Positions 46,533 to 58,420 of a stretch of DNA of 64,000 nucleotides are shown piece after piece. This DNA is from Boswellia sacra (lineage: Eukaryota; Streptophyta; Magnoliopsida; Sapindales; Burseraceae), in assembly GCA_013180625.2 (NCBI GenBank), contig SNVD02007596.1, positions 62,001 through 126,000 of the forward strand. Reading direction: 5' to 3'. The number at the start of each line of letters is the position of its first letter. Position 1 is the first letter of the stretch. The notes below the pieces were generated by a model. The model saw nothing but the letters and a program-made list of their open reading frames with translations, was not told the origin of the DNA and ran no database searches. Both the position numbers and the translations under genes were made by a program.

Positions 46533-47481
46533 TCAAATCTGTTCTGTAGAAATAGGTGGCTGCAGAATGCCCAATTTTTCTACAAATTTGACATATGGGC
46601 CTAATATTGCCAAATCTTCCTCCTCTACCTCTTGGTGGTCATCCACCATTTCCCCTTCCAGTTCCTTGACTTGAGCTTTTAAAGTTTCCTTGATTAGTTT
46701 GCTTGCTGTTGAAGTTCCCTTGTTTGCTAAAAGTAACACTTGCTGAAGCCTGGTTTAAGGTCATATTAGAGAAATTGTTAAGTCTTTCCAATCTGTTCTC
46801 AAAACTTAAGAGAATAGCTTGAAGCTCTTGCCAAGATAAGTTCTTCCTTGATTGGATTTGAACAACCACAAGATTGTACTCAGCATCTAATCCCAAAGTT
46901 ACAAAAGAGATTAAATCATTAAGAGGAACAGGACTCCTTGCTACACTCAAGTTGTCAGAAATTATTTTCATAGTGATAAGGTAGTCTTTCATATTCATAG
47001 ACCCTTTTCTGGTTGTTTGTAAATCAAATCTAAGATTTGAAATCATAGATCTATTTCTAATTCCATAGAGATCTTCTAGAGCCTTCCATAAATTTCGAGA
47101 TGTGGTTTGGTCTATTACTTGAGAAGCTATTTCTTCTATAACAGATCCAAGCAGCCAGCCTATGAGAAGATTGTCCATGGCTATCCATTCTTCATATTCG
47201 GGATTCAGCTGGAGCTAGGCCTCTTCTCCCTTTTCCGTAGTTGAGATAAACTCAGGTGGGCAAGATTTTGTTCCAAGAACAAAACCATCAAGTCTGTGTC
47301 CCCTCAATGTTGGTAGCATCATCTGCTTCCATACTATATAATTGTTCTCGTGAAGCTTCACTGGAAAATTTTGATTCAGGGCATTACTAAACAGTGAGTT
47401 CCCAGTTGTGCTAATGATACGTGAAGTGGATCCAGTGTTGGTACTGGATTGAGGAGATCTATTGGTAGAAATTGTGGACAT
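46533..47481 (-). pseudogene. Second copia: gag remnant with damaged zinc knuckle
   Basis: The start at 47481 gives a Ser/Thr-rich N-terminus, then a Gag motif (VKLHENNYIVWKQMMLPTL). A stop lies at 47215-47217; translation is recognisable again at 47178 (MDNLLIGWLLGSVIEEIASQ), continuing through the UBN2-like Gag domain to 46639. After a frame change the nucleocapsid knuckle reads CQICRKIGHSAATY: the last cysteine of the CCHC pattern is replaced by tyrosine. Confidence 0.88.
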
Positions 47482-47497
47482 GGCGTAGGCCGTTGAA

Positions 47498-47509
47498 GCT
47501 CTAATACCA
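47498..47509 (-). other. Primer-binding site of the second copia element
   Basis: On the minus strand TGGTATTAGAGC abuts the 5' LTR directly. It matches the initiator tRNA-Met primer site with one mismatch to the usual TGGTATCAGAGC. Confidence 0.85.
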
Positions 47510-47839
47510 ACTTGAGAAATGGATTTTAGAAAAGTTCCAGCTCAAGTTCTAGCTTGAGGGAAAAGGTTTCTGTATATAAGAAGAGAAATGACAAACTAGT
47601 GAGTACGTGTTAGTCAGTTATACATCCAGCATTACACAGCCAATCCAAATAGACAAGAAGGATGACTTGTACCATGACTAATACAGGATGGCAGATGCCC
47701 AGGTGGCAGGATAAGAAGGAAAAAAAATACAAACAGAATACAATAAATTTTATAACTAGCTGACAGAAAATGCTTGATTAATGATTAATCAAGGAGCTCA
47801 GAAACTTTATAAACCTCTGAAATATGGGCTGTCTTAACA
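47510..47839 (-). repeat. 5' LTR of the second copia element
   Basis: A 330-bp LTR, partner of 42649-42979. The right edge reads TTAACA followed by AGTAT, the target duplication. Confidence 0.92.
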
Positions 47840-47907
47840 AGTATTATCCGTGGCCTTTCGTGCATCCTATCTTTATATATTTTATTTGATATCTTTGTTT
47901 TCGAGAA

Positions 47908-48120
47908 GAATAATTCTACCTTTACAATCAATCTATACGAACCGTATCATCCATCCATCCATATAATTTGATATGATATCATTTCATTAGATGAGTAATT
48001 ATTATCTCATATATTGCTATTTTATTCATTTATTAATCTATTTTATTCATTCAATAATCTTTTATCATATTAAGTTATATGTATTTGATTGTATGAGTTG
48101 ATTGTATACATAAATTACTC
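47908..48120. mobile_element. Degenerate Mutator-type MITE (213 bp)
   Basis: The left end GAATAATTCTACCTTTACAA and the reverse complement of the right end GAGTAATTTATGTATACAAT form imperfect inverted repeats. The inner arms also pair (CATATAATTTGATATGATAT against ATATAACTTAATATGATAAA). Nine-base flanks TTTCGAGAA and ATTTGAGAA match at seven positions, fitting an aged 9-bp target duplication. The ends resemble the MITE at 20966-21178 and the length is the same, so both probably belong to one family. Confidence 0.7.
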
Positions 48121-50366
48121 ATTTGAGAATGAACAAATTAAACTTCGCATTATTCTCAAATTTACGGATTTTTTCACCTTCGAACTCCACAAACACAAAT
48201 TTCACTTTTAATAGTTGATACCTAACATAAGGATAGATATTCAAATAATAGTGAAGTATACATTGATTACATTCTCGATATTTAATATTGAAATCTACTT
48301 TTATATAGGGTTTTCAGTAGGAGGGAGGAATCAAAATCAGTAAAATGCTGTTATTTATATAATTTTAACGATGGGGAAATTACGATGAGTTGAAAAATAA
48401 GATAAATTATAAACTGTAATTTATTCATAAAAGTGAAATGAGAATGGTGAGGCACGTGGGGTGGAGGACAGATGGCAACAAACAAGCAAAGCAGGGGTAA
48501 GACTGTAAACTAGGTAAAAAAGTAACATGGTTGCATGATCTTCCAACTCTTGTCTTTGACTCGAGGTTGCTCGTGAAATAATATAGGTGATAATCATATA
48601 TATATTCTATAATTATTTAACAATAATTAATATTTGAATATATTAAAAAATTGAGGTTAGATTAATCTAATAAAAAAGGAGGAGGAGGAGGATCCAAAAT
48701 CCTAATCATCGTTCTTATCCCGGCTTTTTCTTCATATTAATATTATTGTTGGTTTATTAATTTAAAGAAATTATTTAATTTATCAAGGGACTCGTGTAAT
48801 CACTTCTTTTGACCTTTGACTGGCAAAGCACGTGCGCAGCATCTTTAAAATCTTACATTTGTCTCGGTGATTTCGGTGACGCACGTGCATTCTCTGTCCT
48901 CCCACTCCCCTCCGACATTTTTTCATAATCATCTCTTAATTGTTCCCCTCTCCCCCTATGTGCTTTTTTAACTATTTCTTTAATTCTCTCTTTCTCTCTC
49001 CCCCCTCTTTTTTTTTTAATATTTTTGATTAAATTTAATGAAAGAGATAAATGAAATGAAACTTCTCGTTTAAGTCGGTGGATACCTATGGGCTCTTTTC
49101 AAGCTTTGAATTGAATTAAATTTTATTAAATTATTATAATTATTTTCTTTAAATATAAGATATTAGATTATACTTTCCAGATTTTTATCTGAAATTGTAG
49201 TTTATTAAATAGATGAGCAAAAATATGTATAGATTGGATTATTATCTTTAAATAAGATCAATTATGAAATTACAAGTATGTACCATTCTATAGATTGATA
49301 CTTTAACAATATTATTTTATTTAAATAATATAAATAAAAATGATTAATTCATAATATTATTAGATTGATAAATTAAGGATACACTCGTGGGAATATTGTT
49401 GGTAAGAAGAAAAAGATATATAAAAGAAAATAGAAATGTTTCCCACGGGCCACGAGACAGATGGAGAACAAGTCGTTGCCAAAAGTAAAATGAAAATGCA
49501 CTTTGTTTTGTTTTGGTTCCCTTGGACACAGGGTGCTGCGGCCATGGGCCTTAGAATCTTGAACAATACTTCAAATGGAATATAATTGACTTTCACAATT
49601 AGAGCCAGGTCTTCATTCCAATACAAAATTTTGGTAATCGATTACTATTGTTTCGGTGATTTAATAGAGCGGTTAAAAACTTGTTATTTTAATATCAGTT
49701 CAGTAACTTCTAAACATTCATTAATTATAATTTAAAAAATAATTATTATCAATTGATGGCACAATTTTAAGTTACAATATTCTAGCATTTTTTTTAATGC
49801 TGAACCGATTTTTCTCCCACTATTAATTTGACAAAGTTGACCACCTTTGACCACTGATTGACTTCTCTTTTCATGATTCAAATAATTTTAAATCCATCTA
49901 AAAACATTTTTTAATCCTTTATGCTCATTATGATTTCAATGTAGTGCAGTTAATTTTCAGTGACTTGATCATCCAAAGCATACAGTTAGTGACATTTTTT
50001 GGTGTTCTCTTGACGTTGGCATTTTTTCAATTGGAGGCTTGGAGCTATTGAGCTAGTAGGCATACCGAATGGGATTGTTCATCAGCCACAGGAAGGATTT
50101 GGTGTAATTTGTTGGAGTGGCGAAGAGCTTGGAGTGCAACTGAAGAAGGTTAATGTGAACCAGCCAAGCTTGGGCAAGGACTCCGAAGCTAACTCGATTA
50201 GTGCTAATTGAAATGTTGGGCCACGTAGCAATAATTAAGGAACCAGAAAATGAATTGTTTTCGTTTGTGCTATTGGGCCCATGAGGAAGATCTCTTTGTC
50301 TGGGCTCTTCCAAAAAAATCAGCCCTATAAAAAGGTCCAGCTAAACAAAAGCACTCAAAAGAATTC
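48121..50366. other. AT-rich intergenic stretch
   Basis: It contains pyrimidine-rich DNA near 48930-49020 and non-coding sequence elsewhere. The short minus-strand open frames near 49344-49626 and 50053-50313 show no domain. Confidence 0.5.
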
Positions 50367-50439
50367 TGGAGGTGCGGGGAATCGAACCCCGTGCCTCTCG
50401 CATGCGAAGCGAGCGCTCTACCATATGAGCTACACCCCC
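50367..50439 (-). tRNA. tRNA-Ala (anticodon CGC)
   Basis: The minus strand gives a 73-base cloverleaf: acceptor GGGGGTG pairing with CACCTCC (one G-T), D arm GCTCATATGGTAGAGC, anticodon stem CTCGC/GCGAG around loop TTCGCAT, and T arm CGGGGTTCGATTCCCCG. Anticodon CGC reads GCG (Ala). The discriminator is A. There is no intron. A T-run (plus AAAA at 50357-50360) follows as a terminator. Confidence 0.95.
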
Positions 50440-53232
50440 GCCTGAAAGTTTTCCGCCTTAAACTTTTATATCTCGTAATTATGAGATCTTGACATCATTC
50501 TATTTCTTTGTTTGTCTTTTCTAGTCTTGAATTCTCCTCTTTTTATTAATATGGATACATGCATATGGTATCGATTTCATGTCCTATAAGATTTTTTAAT
50601 AGTTTTTAAAAGTTGTTATTAATTATTTAAATTACTTAGCAACTTTCTACTTCTCCTTTTTATTCCTCTTTGCCTTCTTTACTTTAAACATGGAGTGAAA
50701 ATCCCTTATCGTGTTACACGTATTTTAAGTTTTTAAATGTTAAGAATTTAAAAATAACAAATAAAAAAATATAATCTTATCGTTTTAAGTAAGATTATAT
50801 TTTATACTTCTCAATTTTATTATTATTCGCTTACCAATTACTATATACAACAAGTGTTAAAATAACTCTAATACTAATAATAAAAACGTCAAGATACATT
50901 GAGAGGCTTATATTGTACAGTTATAAAATTACTTTACTTCTATCTTATCATTACCATTCTCGGTTTAAGTTGTAGCTAACCTTATTATTAATGGCTGTAT
51001 TAATTGTTTTCCTCCATTGCCTTGTTATCTTATGCTAGAGGTCTTTATATCTTTTTGACGACATCTTTTACTTTAATTCCATTCCGTGGTGAATTTGTTT
51101 TCATTTGACAAGTTGTCCCAAGGTATATATTACTATATTGAAGCTTGAAGTGAAATAAAAAGGATATTCCTATCTTCTTCTTTGGGATCGTCAGTTCATT
51201 TAACTTTACATTATTATTTGAAGTATATTCGTTTAGTTGCAACACAAGAAAAATTTATAATAAATACTTCAAGACATCAAGTTTATGAAATTATTTTGAC
51301 TAAGTATCCTTTTTATTTTTCTTAATAAATTTTCATGCTCAATCGAGATTTAGCAAAAAAAAGAAAGAAAAAAGACCAATTAAAAGGGGAAAAATACTTA
51401 TTTAATTTCTTTATAATTTAGGGAAAACTAAGAAAACGCCTCAAATTCGGGGACTTCTTTGATAAATGATCATGTCCCTAATAATTTGCATGTATGACCT
51501 TATCTGACGTCCGACGGTGTCCAATGGATGTCTCCAACAATGTCTGACAGGTGTGTCAGACAGTGTTTGATAATATCTGATGGTGTTGAACACTCGAAAA
51601 AGGGTCATGACATATAAATTTTCAGGGACAAGGTCATTTTTGTAATCCACACTTAAATTTTGGATTTTTTTTTAATTTTCTCATAATTTATTCAAAGTAC
51701 AATCCATGATAGGTTTAGTTTCTTATATTGTGGAATGTATAGATCTATAGCAGGTAAAAATAAAATTGATAATGCAATATTGAATTTTAAATGTTATAAA
51801 CGTAATGTTTGATATATCACAGCAAGGTTAACCACTTTTTTATAATAAGAACTTCAAACAAACTCACTATTCTATGCTTTGATCTATAACAAATGGTTAC
51901 CATCATAGAATTCACTGTTTATGTGATGTGTTATTAATTTATATTAATTTTTTCATAAACAAGACCTTTAATTTTATTAATTATTTATCAATAATGAGTT
52001 TAATTTTATGAAGTGTAATGTGTAAACAATGCCATGTCACATTAATAGTAAATAGTTATCTTATATTCCTATCAACCAAATATTAATGTAACAATTTTGT
52101 ATTGAAAAAAATTGAGAGGGTATATAGAAGAAACTATAATTAACAGATAAATAAGGTGAAGAAAATTAATTCATAGAGACAAATAACATGGAATTGAAAA
52201 CGGTATATTGGAGCTTGTACTGATGACAAAATGGTGGTGAGGGTTTTGTCAAATTTCCACAATAACAGGAGCTTAAGAAGAATAAAAAATTTACGGGGGC
52301 AAGAAAACACAGCCCGAAAAAAAAAAAACAATGGTTCCTTGATCAACTCAAATCATTGTTGATAGAGTAACGTGAGACATGACAGGTTTGATTGTCAACA
52401 TTTGATGACACGATACTGTAATACAAGAAATTTCCACAAGCCTAACATTATTTTACTGGTTTGCTAGTTAATCAATTCATTAATTAAGACCGAACTCTAT
52501 TTGGAAAAAAAAATCCATCAAAATCGAAAGTTTAATTAATTTCTAAGGAATTAAAAAAAAAAAGTTTTAACGACAATCAAACAATTAAAAAGGCATTTGA
52601 AATGGGAAGTTACTGCTCAAAATTGATCACCATCGCTGCCCATCAACCATCCCTAAAAGATTATACAATATTTTGAGTGATTTTTGTTTTACTTATCATT
52701 TGGTTTTGGAGTTAAACGTCCTATAGGATGATGTAAATGTAGCGTAGACACTCAACAGATTTGGTACAAAAAAAAATACAATTTGGCTTTGGCTCCATCA
52801 ATTGATCAAAGTTTAGAGTAAATAAAAGAAGGATTAAAGAAAATCCCAAGAAAATTCAGAAGCCGATTACATCAAAGGATTGAAAAAGTAAGCAAAGAAA
52901 GAAAAAGAAAACAATAAAAGGGACCATACTAGCGTTGCCAAGCTTCAAAATCCATACAAAAAAGTCCAAAATTGGCCGTCCCTGTCACATGAATAATCAC
53001 ATAAACATCACAAGGCAATCACAATCCTCCAAGCTTTTGAAAACCTCTAATGACTCTAACGAAACCTTTGAAAATGAATTCAACTCAATTCTCTCTCTTT
53101 CCTTTTCATCATTTTCCTTTCCACACTTAAAACACGGTTTAGCCTTTGATTAATCCAGCTTAAATTACTTAATGAACATTAATCATTAAGTAATTCAATA
53201 AGGTCACTATTATCATTGATGCATGTTCTGCA
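50440..53232. other. AT-rich intergenic stretch upstream of the U-box kinase gene
   Basis: Apart from the fold-back repeat at 51408-51697, only AT-rich DNA and short featureless open frames are seen. The last few hundred bases should include the promoter and leader of the U-box gene. Confidence 0.5.
51408..51697. mobile_element. Fold-back (full-length inverted repeat) element
   Basis: The two halves pair imperfectly along nearly their whole length around a centre at about 51551. At the centre a perfect 9-bp palindrome arm pair TGTCTGACA/TGTCAGACA surrounds a GGTG loop. Further out, AAATGATCATGTCCCTAATA pairs with the complement of the right arm (AAATGACCTTGTCCCTGAAA). The outer ends pair through ATAATTTAGGGAAAAC-like sequence. 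No clear target duplication is seen, so the exact edges are uncertain. It could be a MITE or a former hairpin-RNA locus. Confidence 0.6.
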
Positions 53233-56200
53233 ATGGATGCTCATGAAATCCAGAAGGTCTATGTTGCCGTTGGCAACGATCTGCAAGATGGGTTCAAGAC
53301 TTTGTATTGGACACTTCAAAACTGGAAGTCTCAGCCAATCTCCATAGTTATTCTTCATGTAACTTATGATATTTCCAAGGATCTTGTTGACACCCCACGT
53401 AAGTTCATTACATTATTTTTTTCGCTTTTCATTCTTTTTTGTTTACTTTTTGATTGCTTTATCATTGTTTAATTCTTATGCAGTTGGCTGCAAGCTCCCT
53501 GCAACTTCTGTGAGTGATGAGGTCCTTGAACATCGAAAAAAGTGTGAAGAAGGGAAGATTGATGAATTGCTTTCCAAGTATAAAGCTTTGTGCGGAAAGG
53601 TTTAATTTTGATTACTTTGTTTGTTAGATTAATCTAGCTTTAGTTTTTGTTTTTGGTCCTGGATTTCTGCTTGGACAGATTGATAGACTTGTGTGTTGTC
53701 TTGTTTGTTGATAGGTAAAAGCTCAAACAAAGAAGATTAGAAGTTATAATAATGAGCCAATTCATAAGCTCATTTTAGATGTGATCTCCAGGCATAGAAT
53801 AACCAAATTGGTCATGGGAATTCCCTTCATGAAATCCTCATCAGGGTATGTGTTATATTTCTTCCAGGGAAGTTACAAGCTCAGGATTTAGCCTTTTTTT
53901 TTTAATTAAATTAAAGTTCAATTATTTGATTGATTTTTTTTGTTCTTTCCCAGGAAACCAAAAATTGCAATCAGGGAATCAATCTTGGTGGACCTGCACA
54001 AGCCTGATTACTGTGAAGTGTTCATAATCCGTGAAGGGAAACTGGAGTTTTTGAAAGGAGATAATGAGGGAGGAGTCATGGTGGATGATCAAGGAGTTAC
54101 AATTGCTAGAATGAGAGTCAACTTATTAAGCAGTCTAGCCAGAATGTTTTCAGGAAACTCAGCTTACTCATTTGGAAGAAGTTCTCATCCTTCATTGAAA
54201 TCATTATTAAACTTGAACTCCCCTGATTCTCAGAACCACTGGGAACATTGTGTCCAGGAAATAGAAACTTATTTCCAGCATTTGTTGTCACTGAACTTGG
54301 ATGAAGAAAAGTTTGAACGGGAAGATGAGATTTTGCAGTCTAGTCCAGTGGAGGCAATTGTGGCAGAACATGTGGGTTCTAATAGGGTAAGTTAGTGCTA
54401 TCATCAAAGATATTTTCTACAATATGTGGCCATAATTTTATTAGCATAATTTATACCAATATTTATGTGATTTAGTCATTGCTTAGCTAACTCTGTACAC
54501 AACTTATTTGTATTTTTTATCTTATCTTGACTTGGTTGTTAGACTCTAGAGGTATATGATAGTGATAGGATGATGAAACTGGGTGGTGAGCCCTTTCAAC
54601 GCCATTCACCAGTGTCTATCATGTAACTATATGATTTGTTTTGTTCCAGGCATGGCCACTTTACAGCCAATATCTGTGAGAAAAGTAAAAAAATTTCTGT
54701 GACTAGTTATCGTTCTTTAGGTGCACACAACTTTTCTTTGCATCCAAACAATGCTTATCTTCCCCTATAATTAGTAGTAACTATGTTGCTAAAAATGAAT
54801 CAAGGTATTTTCTTGGAGACTTTCAGGAAAAGTTTAGAATCTAGGTAATTTCTTTTAAGACTTTTGTAAAAAGAACCATAGTCAATGTATACTATTAGAA
54901 GATTATTATGAAATTATAATAATTATGAAGAATTAAATACTATTATTATACCTACACTTTCATAACATGACATCGTAATCATAATTGACCCACTTATAAG
55001 CTGTATGAGAATCGGTTTACGTTGTTATATAGTCTTAAATAATTTACTGTAGTCATTATTTTGTATCAGAAATTAGATGGACACATCATAAAAAAGGTTT
55101 TCTTTTACATGTACTACCATGATCGATGAGAACCCATAAACAAAAATAGGACAATGATGACAAATACCGAAAATTTTTGTCCATCAGTGTGTTGCAGAAA
55201 AGATGGAGTCACTGAGAAATAAAATAAAGGAAGCTCAGGAAGGGATGGAGCTGCAGAGAAAAGAGGCCAAAGCCAACGCTGAAAGATATAAAAAGGCTGA
55301 ATGGGCCATGTGTTTATGCACTACCAGGGTACTGCTACTACTACCAAAAAAAAATTAGAAAAATAAAAAATAACACTTTTGAATGTTTGATCTCTTATTT
55401 ACATTGATTATTAAATTCATATTTGGATTCAATTTCATGTCTGATTTACAGGCTGAGAAACTTGAAAGTCAAATGAAGGAAGAGCTGAATAGTCGCATAG
55501 AGTTTCAGAAAAGATTAGATGATGAGAAAGAACAACTCTATGAAGTTATAAGAGATGTTGAAGAGAGCAAAAGCAGAATGAGTTCACTTATTGAACTCCA
55601 ATCCGAGCTTTCAAACAAGCTCCAACTGTCAACACTAGCAAAAGGGCATGCAGAGAAGCAGTTGGAGAAGGCAGTGGTTGCAAGGGCTGAGATGGTGAGA
55701 GAGATTGAGGAGCTGAGAAGACAAAGAGATATTCTTAATCGTAGAATTGAGTTCTGTAAGGAGAAAGATGCAATTGGGATGGTTACAAGGTCAAGTGAAC
55801 TAATAAGCTGTGGCTACAGAGAGTACACAGCCGAGGATATCAGAGTGGCAACTGATGACTTCTCTGAACGTTTAAGATTGAAGACTAATGGGGACTGGAC
55901 AAAAGTGTACAGAGGCCGTTTGCATCATTCAAGTGTTGCTATCAAAATGCTCAGCCCTGGATTTTCTCACGAAGATTTCCAAGCAAAGGTAAACAAAAAC
56001 CCACATGTGTATTTTGAAATTTAGCAAGTTCAATATATTTTTTTTATTGCTTAATGAGTTGTTTAGCAATTTAGTTATAAGATGTAACGGGTTGACAAGC
56101 TTTACTCATCAAGACAGAACAAGTTAACAAGATAAGATGAATTGGTTTTTGAATTACATATGAATCAATTAGTTTTTTATTCATTGATTAAGATGACTTG

Positions 56201-57592
56201 ACGAATGCAAGCTTATTTTTATCCTTTAAAGTTCAACTCGACTAAGCAATTAAAGAAAAGGTTAGACTTGTTGAAATCAAAATAACCTCTTAAATTTGGT
56301 TATTTCTTCTAAGTTCGACTTTAATTCTTAAATCAAGATTATAATTATATATGAAAGTTCCTAAGTTCGAATTTGTAAATGTATATGTAAGTTTCGGATA
56401 TAACATGATATAGAGTGGAGATCTCTTAAATTTGAACCTTTACACGACATGCAATTTTAATACATTATGCTATAAATTTTTAACTTTATTCTTCAATGCT
56501 GATTAATTGACTCTGATTTTGCAGGTGAAGTTTCGTACAAACCTTAGACACCCTCATTTGGTTGCCATGATGGGCTTTTGCTCCGACCTAAAATGCCTAG
56601 TTTTTGAGTATATGCACAATGGTAATTTAAGAGACATCTTATTTACCTCTCAAAGGAACTGCAGAAAACATGGTCGGACCCTTGGGTGGCACGACCGGAT
56701 CCGTATAGCCCATGAAGTTTGCTCGGGCCTAGGCTTCCTCCACTTGGCTGAGCCCAGGCCCATTGTTCACGGTCACCTTACACCGGCAAGCATCCTGCTT
56801 GACCGCAATCTTGTTGCAAAGATTAGTGGGTTTGGGCTCACTGGACGGTCTGATGAGTATGATGAGAGACGAGATGTTAGAGCTTTTGGGGTGTTATTGT
56901 TGCATCTTTTAACGGGGAGGAATTGGGCCGGCCTGGTAGAGGAGGCTATGATTTTGGACAAGGCCGCCCTGGTTCAAGTTTTGGATGAGATGGCCGGAAA
57001 ATGGCCTTTGGACTTGGCAGAGGAAGTCGCCCGGCTGGCAATGAAGTGCTTATCAGTGACTGAGGGGCCCAATGAAGATTTGAGGATTACAAGCGTGATG
57101 CAAGAGCTTAATGAAGTGAAGCAAAAGGCTGACGGGTTAGTGGCAACAGGAGTGTGTGAGGTGGTGATTAATAGATCTTCAAATAAAGACGGCTCAAGTG
57201 ATATTCCAAGTGTGTTCCTCTGCCCCATATTTCAGGTTAGTGTCATCATCATAAGTTTTATACATATTCTTGCTATTTGGATAAAGCTAAAAGAGCTAAC
57301 ATCACTGGATTTTATCATAAAATTTTGGCTGAACTGAAAATTATTTCTGCTTAATAAGTAATGTATGGTAGTGTTACTTGATTCACTTGTGTTAATGTGA
57401 ATGCAGGAAGTAATGAAGAATCCACATGTGGCTGCAGATGGTTTTTCATATGAGTTAGAAGCCATAGAGGAGTGGCTAGGGATGGGGCATGACACATCAC
57501 CCATGACTAACTTAAAGCTTAAGCACAAATTTCTCACCCCTAACCTTACCCTTCGCTGCCTCATTCAAGAGTGGCATAATAAAAACTCCTAA
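53233..57592 (+). CDS. PUB32: U-box E3 ligase with USP and pseudokinase domains (PUB32-like), 8 exons
   Basis: Exons 53233-53398, 53484-53599, 53715-53845, 53954-54386, 55188-55328, 55452-55988, 56525-57235 and 57407-57592 give 2421 nt (806 aa) in frame. Residues 1-160 form a universal-stress-protein-like domain (KVYVAVGNDLQDGFKTLYW, then KLVMGIPFMKSSSG). A long coiled coil spans about 285-455. A kinase-like domain covers about 470-715, with K494 in VAIKML. It lacks a normal glycine loop, has HGH (590-592) instead of HRD and GFG (610-612) instead of DFG, so it should be a pseudokinase. The C-terminal U-box (FLCPIFQEVMKNPHVAADGF, about 739-806) recruits ubiquitin-conjugating enzymes. Domain order and length match the plant class of U-box kinases; PUB32 is my best match from memory, and PUB33-type relatives are the alternative. 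Confidence 0.9.
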
Positions 57593-58420
57593 AAAAGAAA
57601 TGAGCAAATCCTATTCATTCTCTTTGTAAATTTCCTTTAATTTGCAGGCCACAGAAACTGAATTGATGTTGCTAATTCTTTTTACAGCTTTCAAGTAGTC
57701 CAGATACTGGACAAAGACTTGGTACTAGTCTTGTGAATCCTTTCAAGGATTTTGCAAGGTGATAAATATATCCAGTTACGCACAGAAATCTGGGTTTGCT
57801 TTGATACCATTCATCAAGGTCATTAGATGATTTCATCTACTCACTCATGTAAGCCCAAAAGCCAATCATTTCTATCTTAAGTAAGACTGTAACACTCACA
57901 AAACCAACACCATAAACAATGCTGTTGAGAGAATGCAGACAGACTCATTTGGCATGTCTCTCTGCATTCTGAAGTTACATGATTCTTTTCCCAGACTAAT
58001 AATCGAATCACTCATCCCATCTTTTTACTGTTTTCTCTCTGGCCGAAGGCAGTTCTATTAAGACTCATGTTCAAAGAATATACATACACAACACTAGTAG
58101 GGGAAATGTCTTTCCCTGAAAGAATGCTTCAGCTCCATCTATAATCTGAATCAACCATGTTTTCCCAATTACAAAAGACTACCGAAGGTGGTAAAAGAAA
58201 GTTAAAAATTTAATCAACTTGAGAAGATTTCTCAACGTGAGTTGTAAAATCAATATATTCTTTATCTTTTACTTCCTAATCTGAGCCATAAGACCTACTA
58301 TATCACCTATACTTTTGTTTCTTCATCTGAGCCATACCATCTCCAACCTCCATGATCCTCAATCTTGAAACTGGCCTTCAAATAGAGAAACTTCCCAACA
58401 TACGGACAAGGTGTCATCTG
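57593..58420. other. Spacer between convergent PUB32-like and NAT genes
   Basis: These 828 bases lie between two stop codons in tail-to-tail orientation. They should hold both 3' UTRs. Nothing else is recognised. Confidence 0.6.

Larger units (their letters stand above)
42649..47839 (-). mobile_element. Second Ty1/copia element, full length, decayed, minus strand
   Basis: LTRs at 42649-42979 and 47510-47839 are about 330 bp and differ at about 12 bases plus one indel (about 4%). Flanking AGTAT (42644-42648 and 47840-47844) is a perfect 5-bp target duplication. Reading leftward there is a primer site, gag, protease, integrase, reverse transcriptase, RNase H and a polypurine tract, the copia order. 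Nearly every domain is recognisable, but stops and frameshifts split the polyprotein, so it is inactive. It belongs to a different copia lineage from the elements at 2041-15360, with short LTRs and complete RT/RNase H. Confidence 0.95.

Noticed and set aside
50053..50313. 86-codon minus-strand frame beside tRNA-Ala
   Set aside because: It shows no recognisable domain or gene structure.
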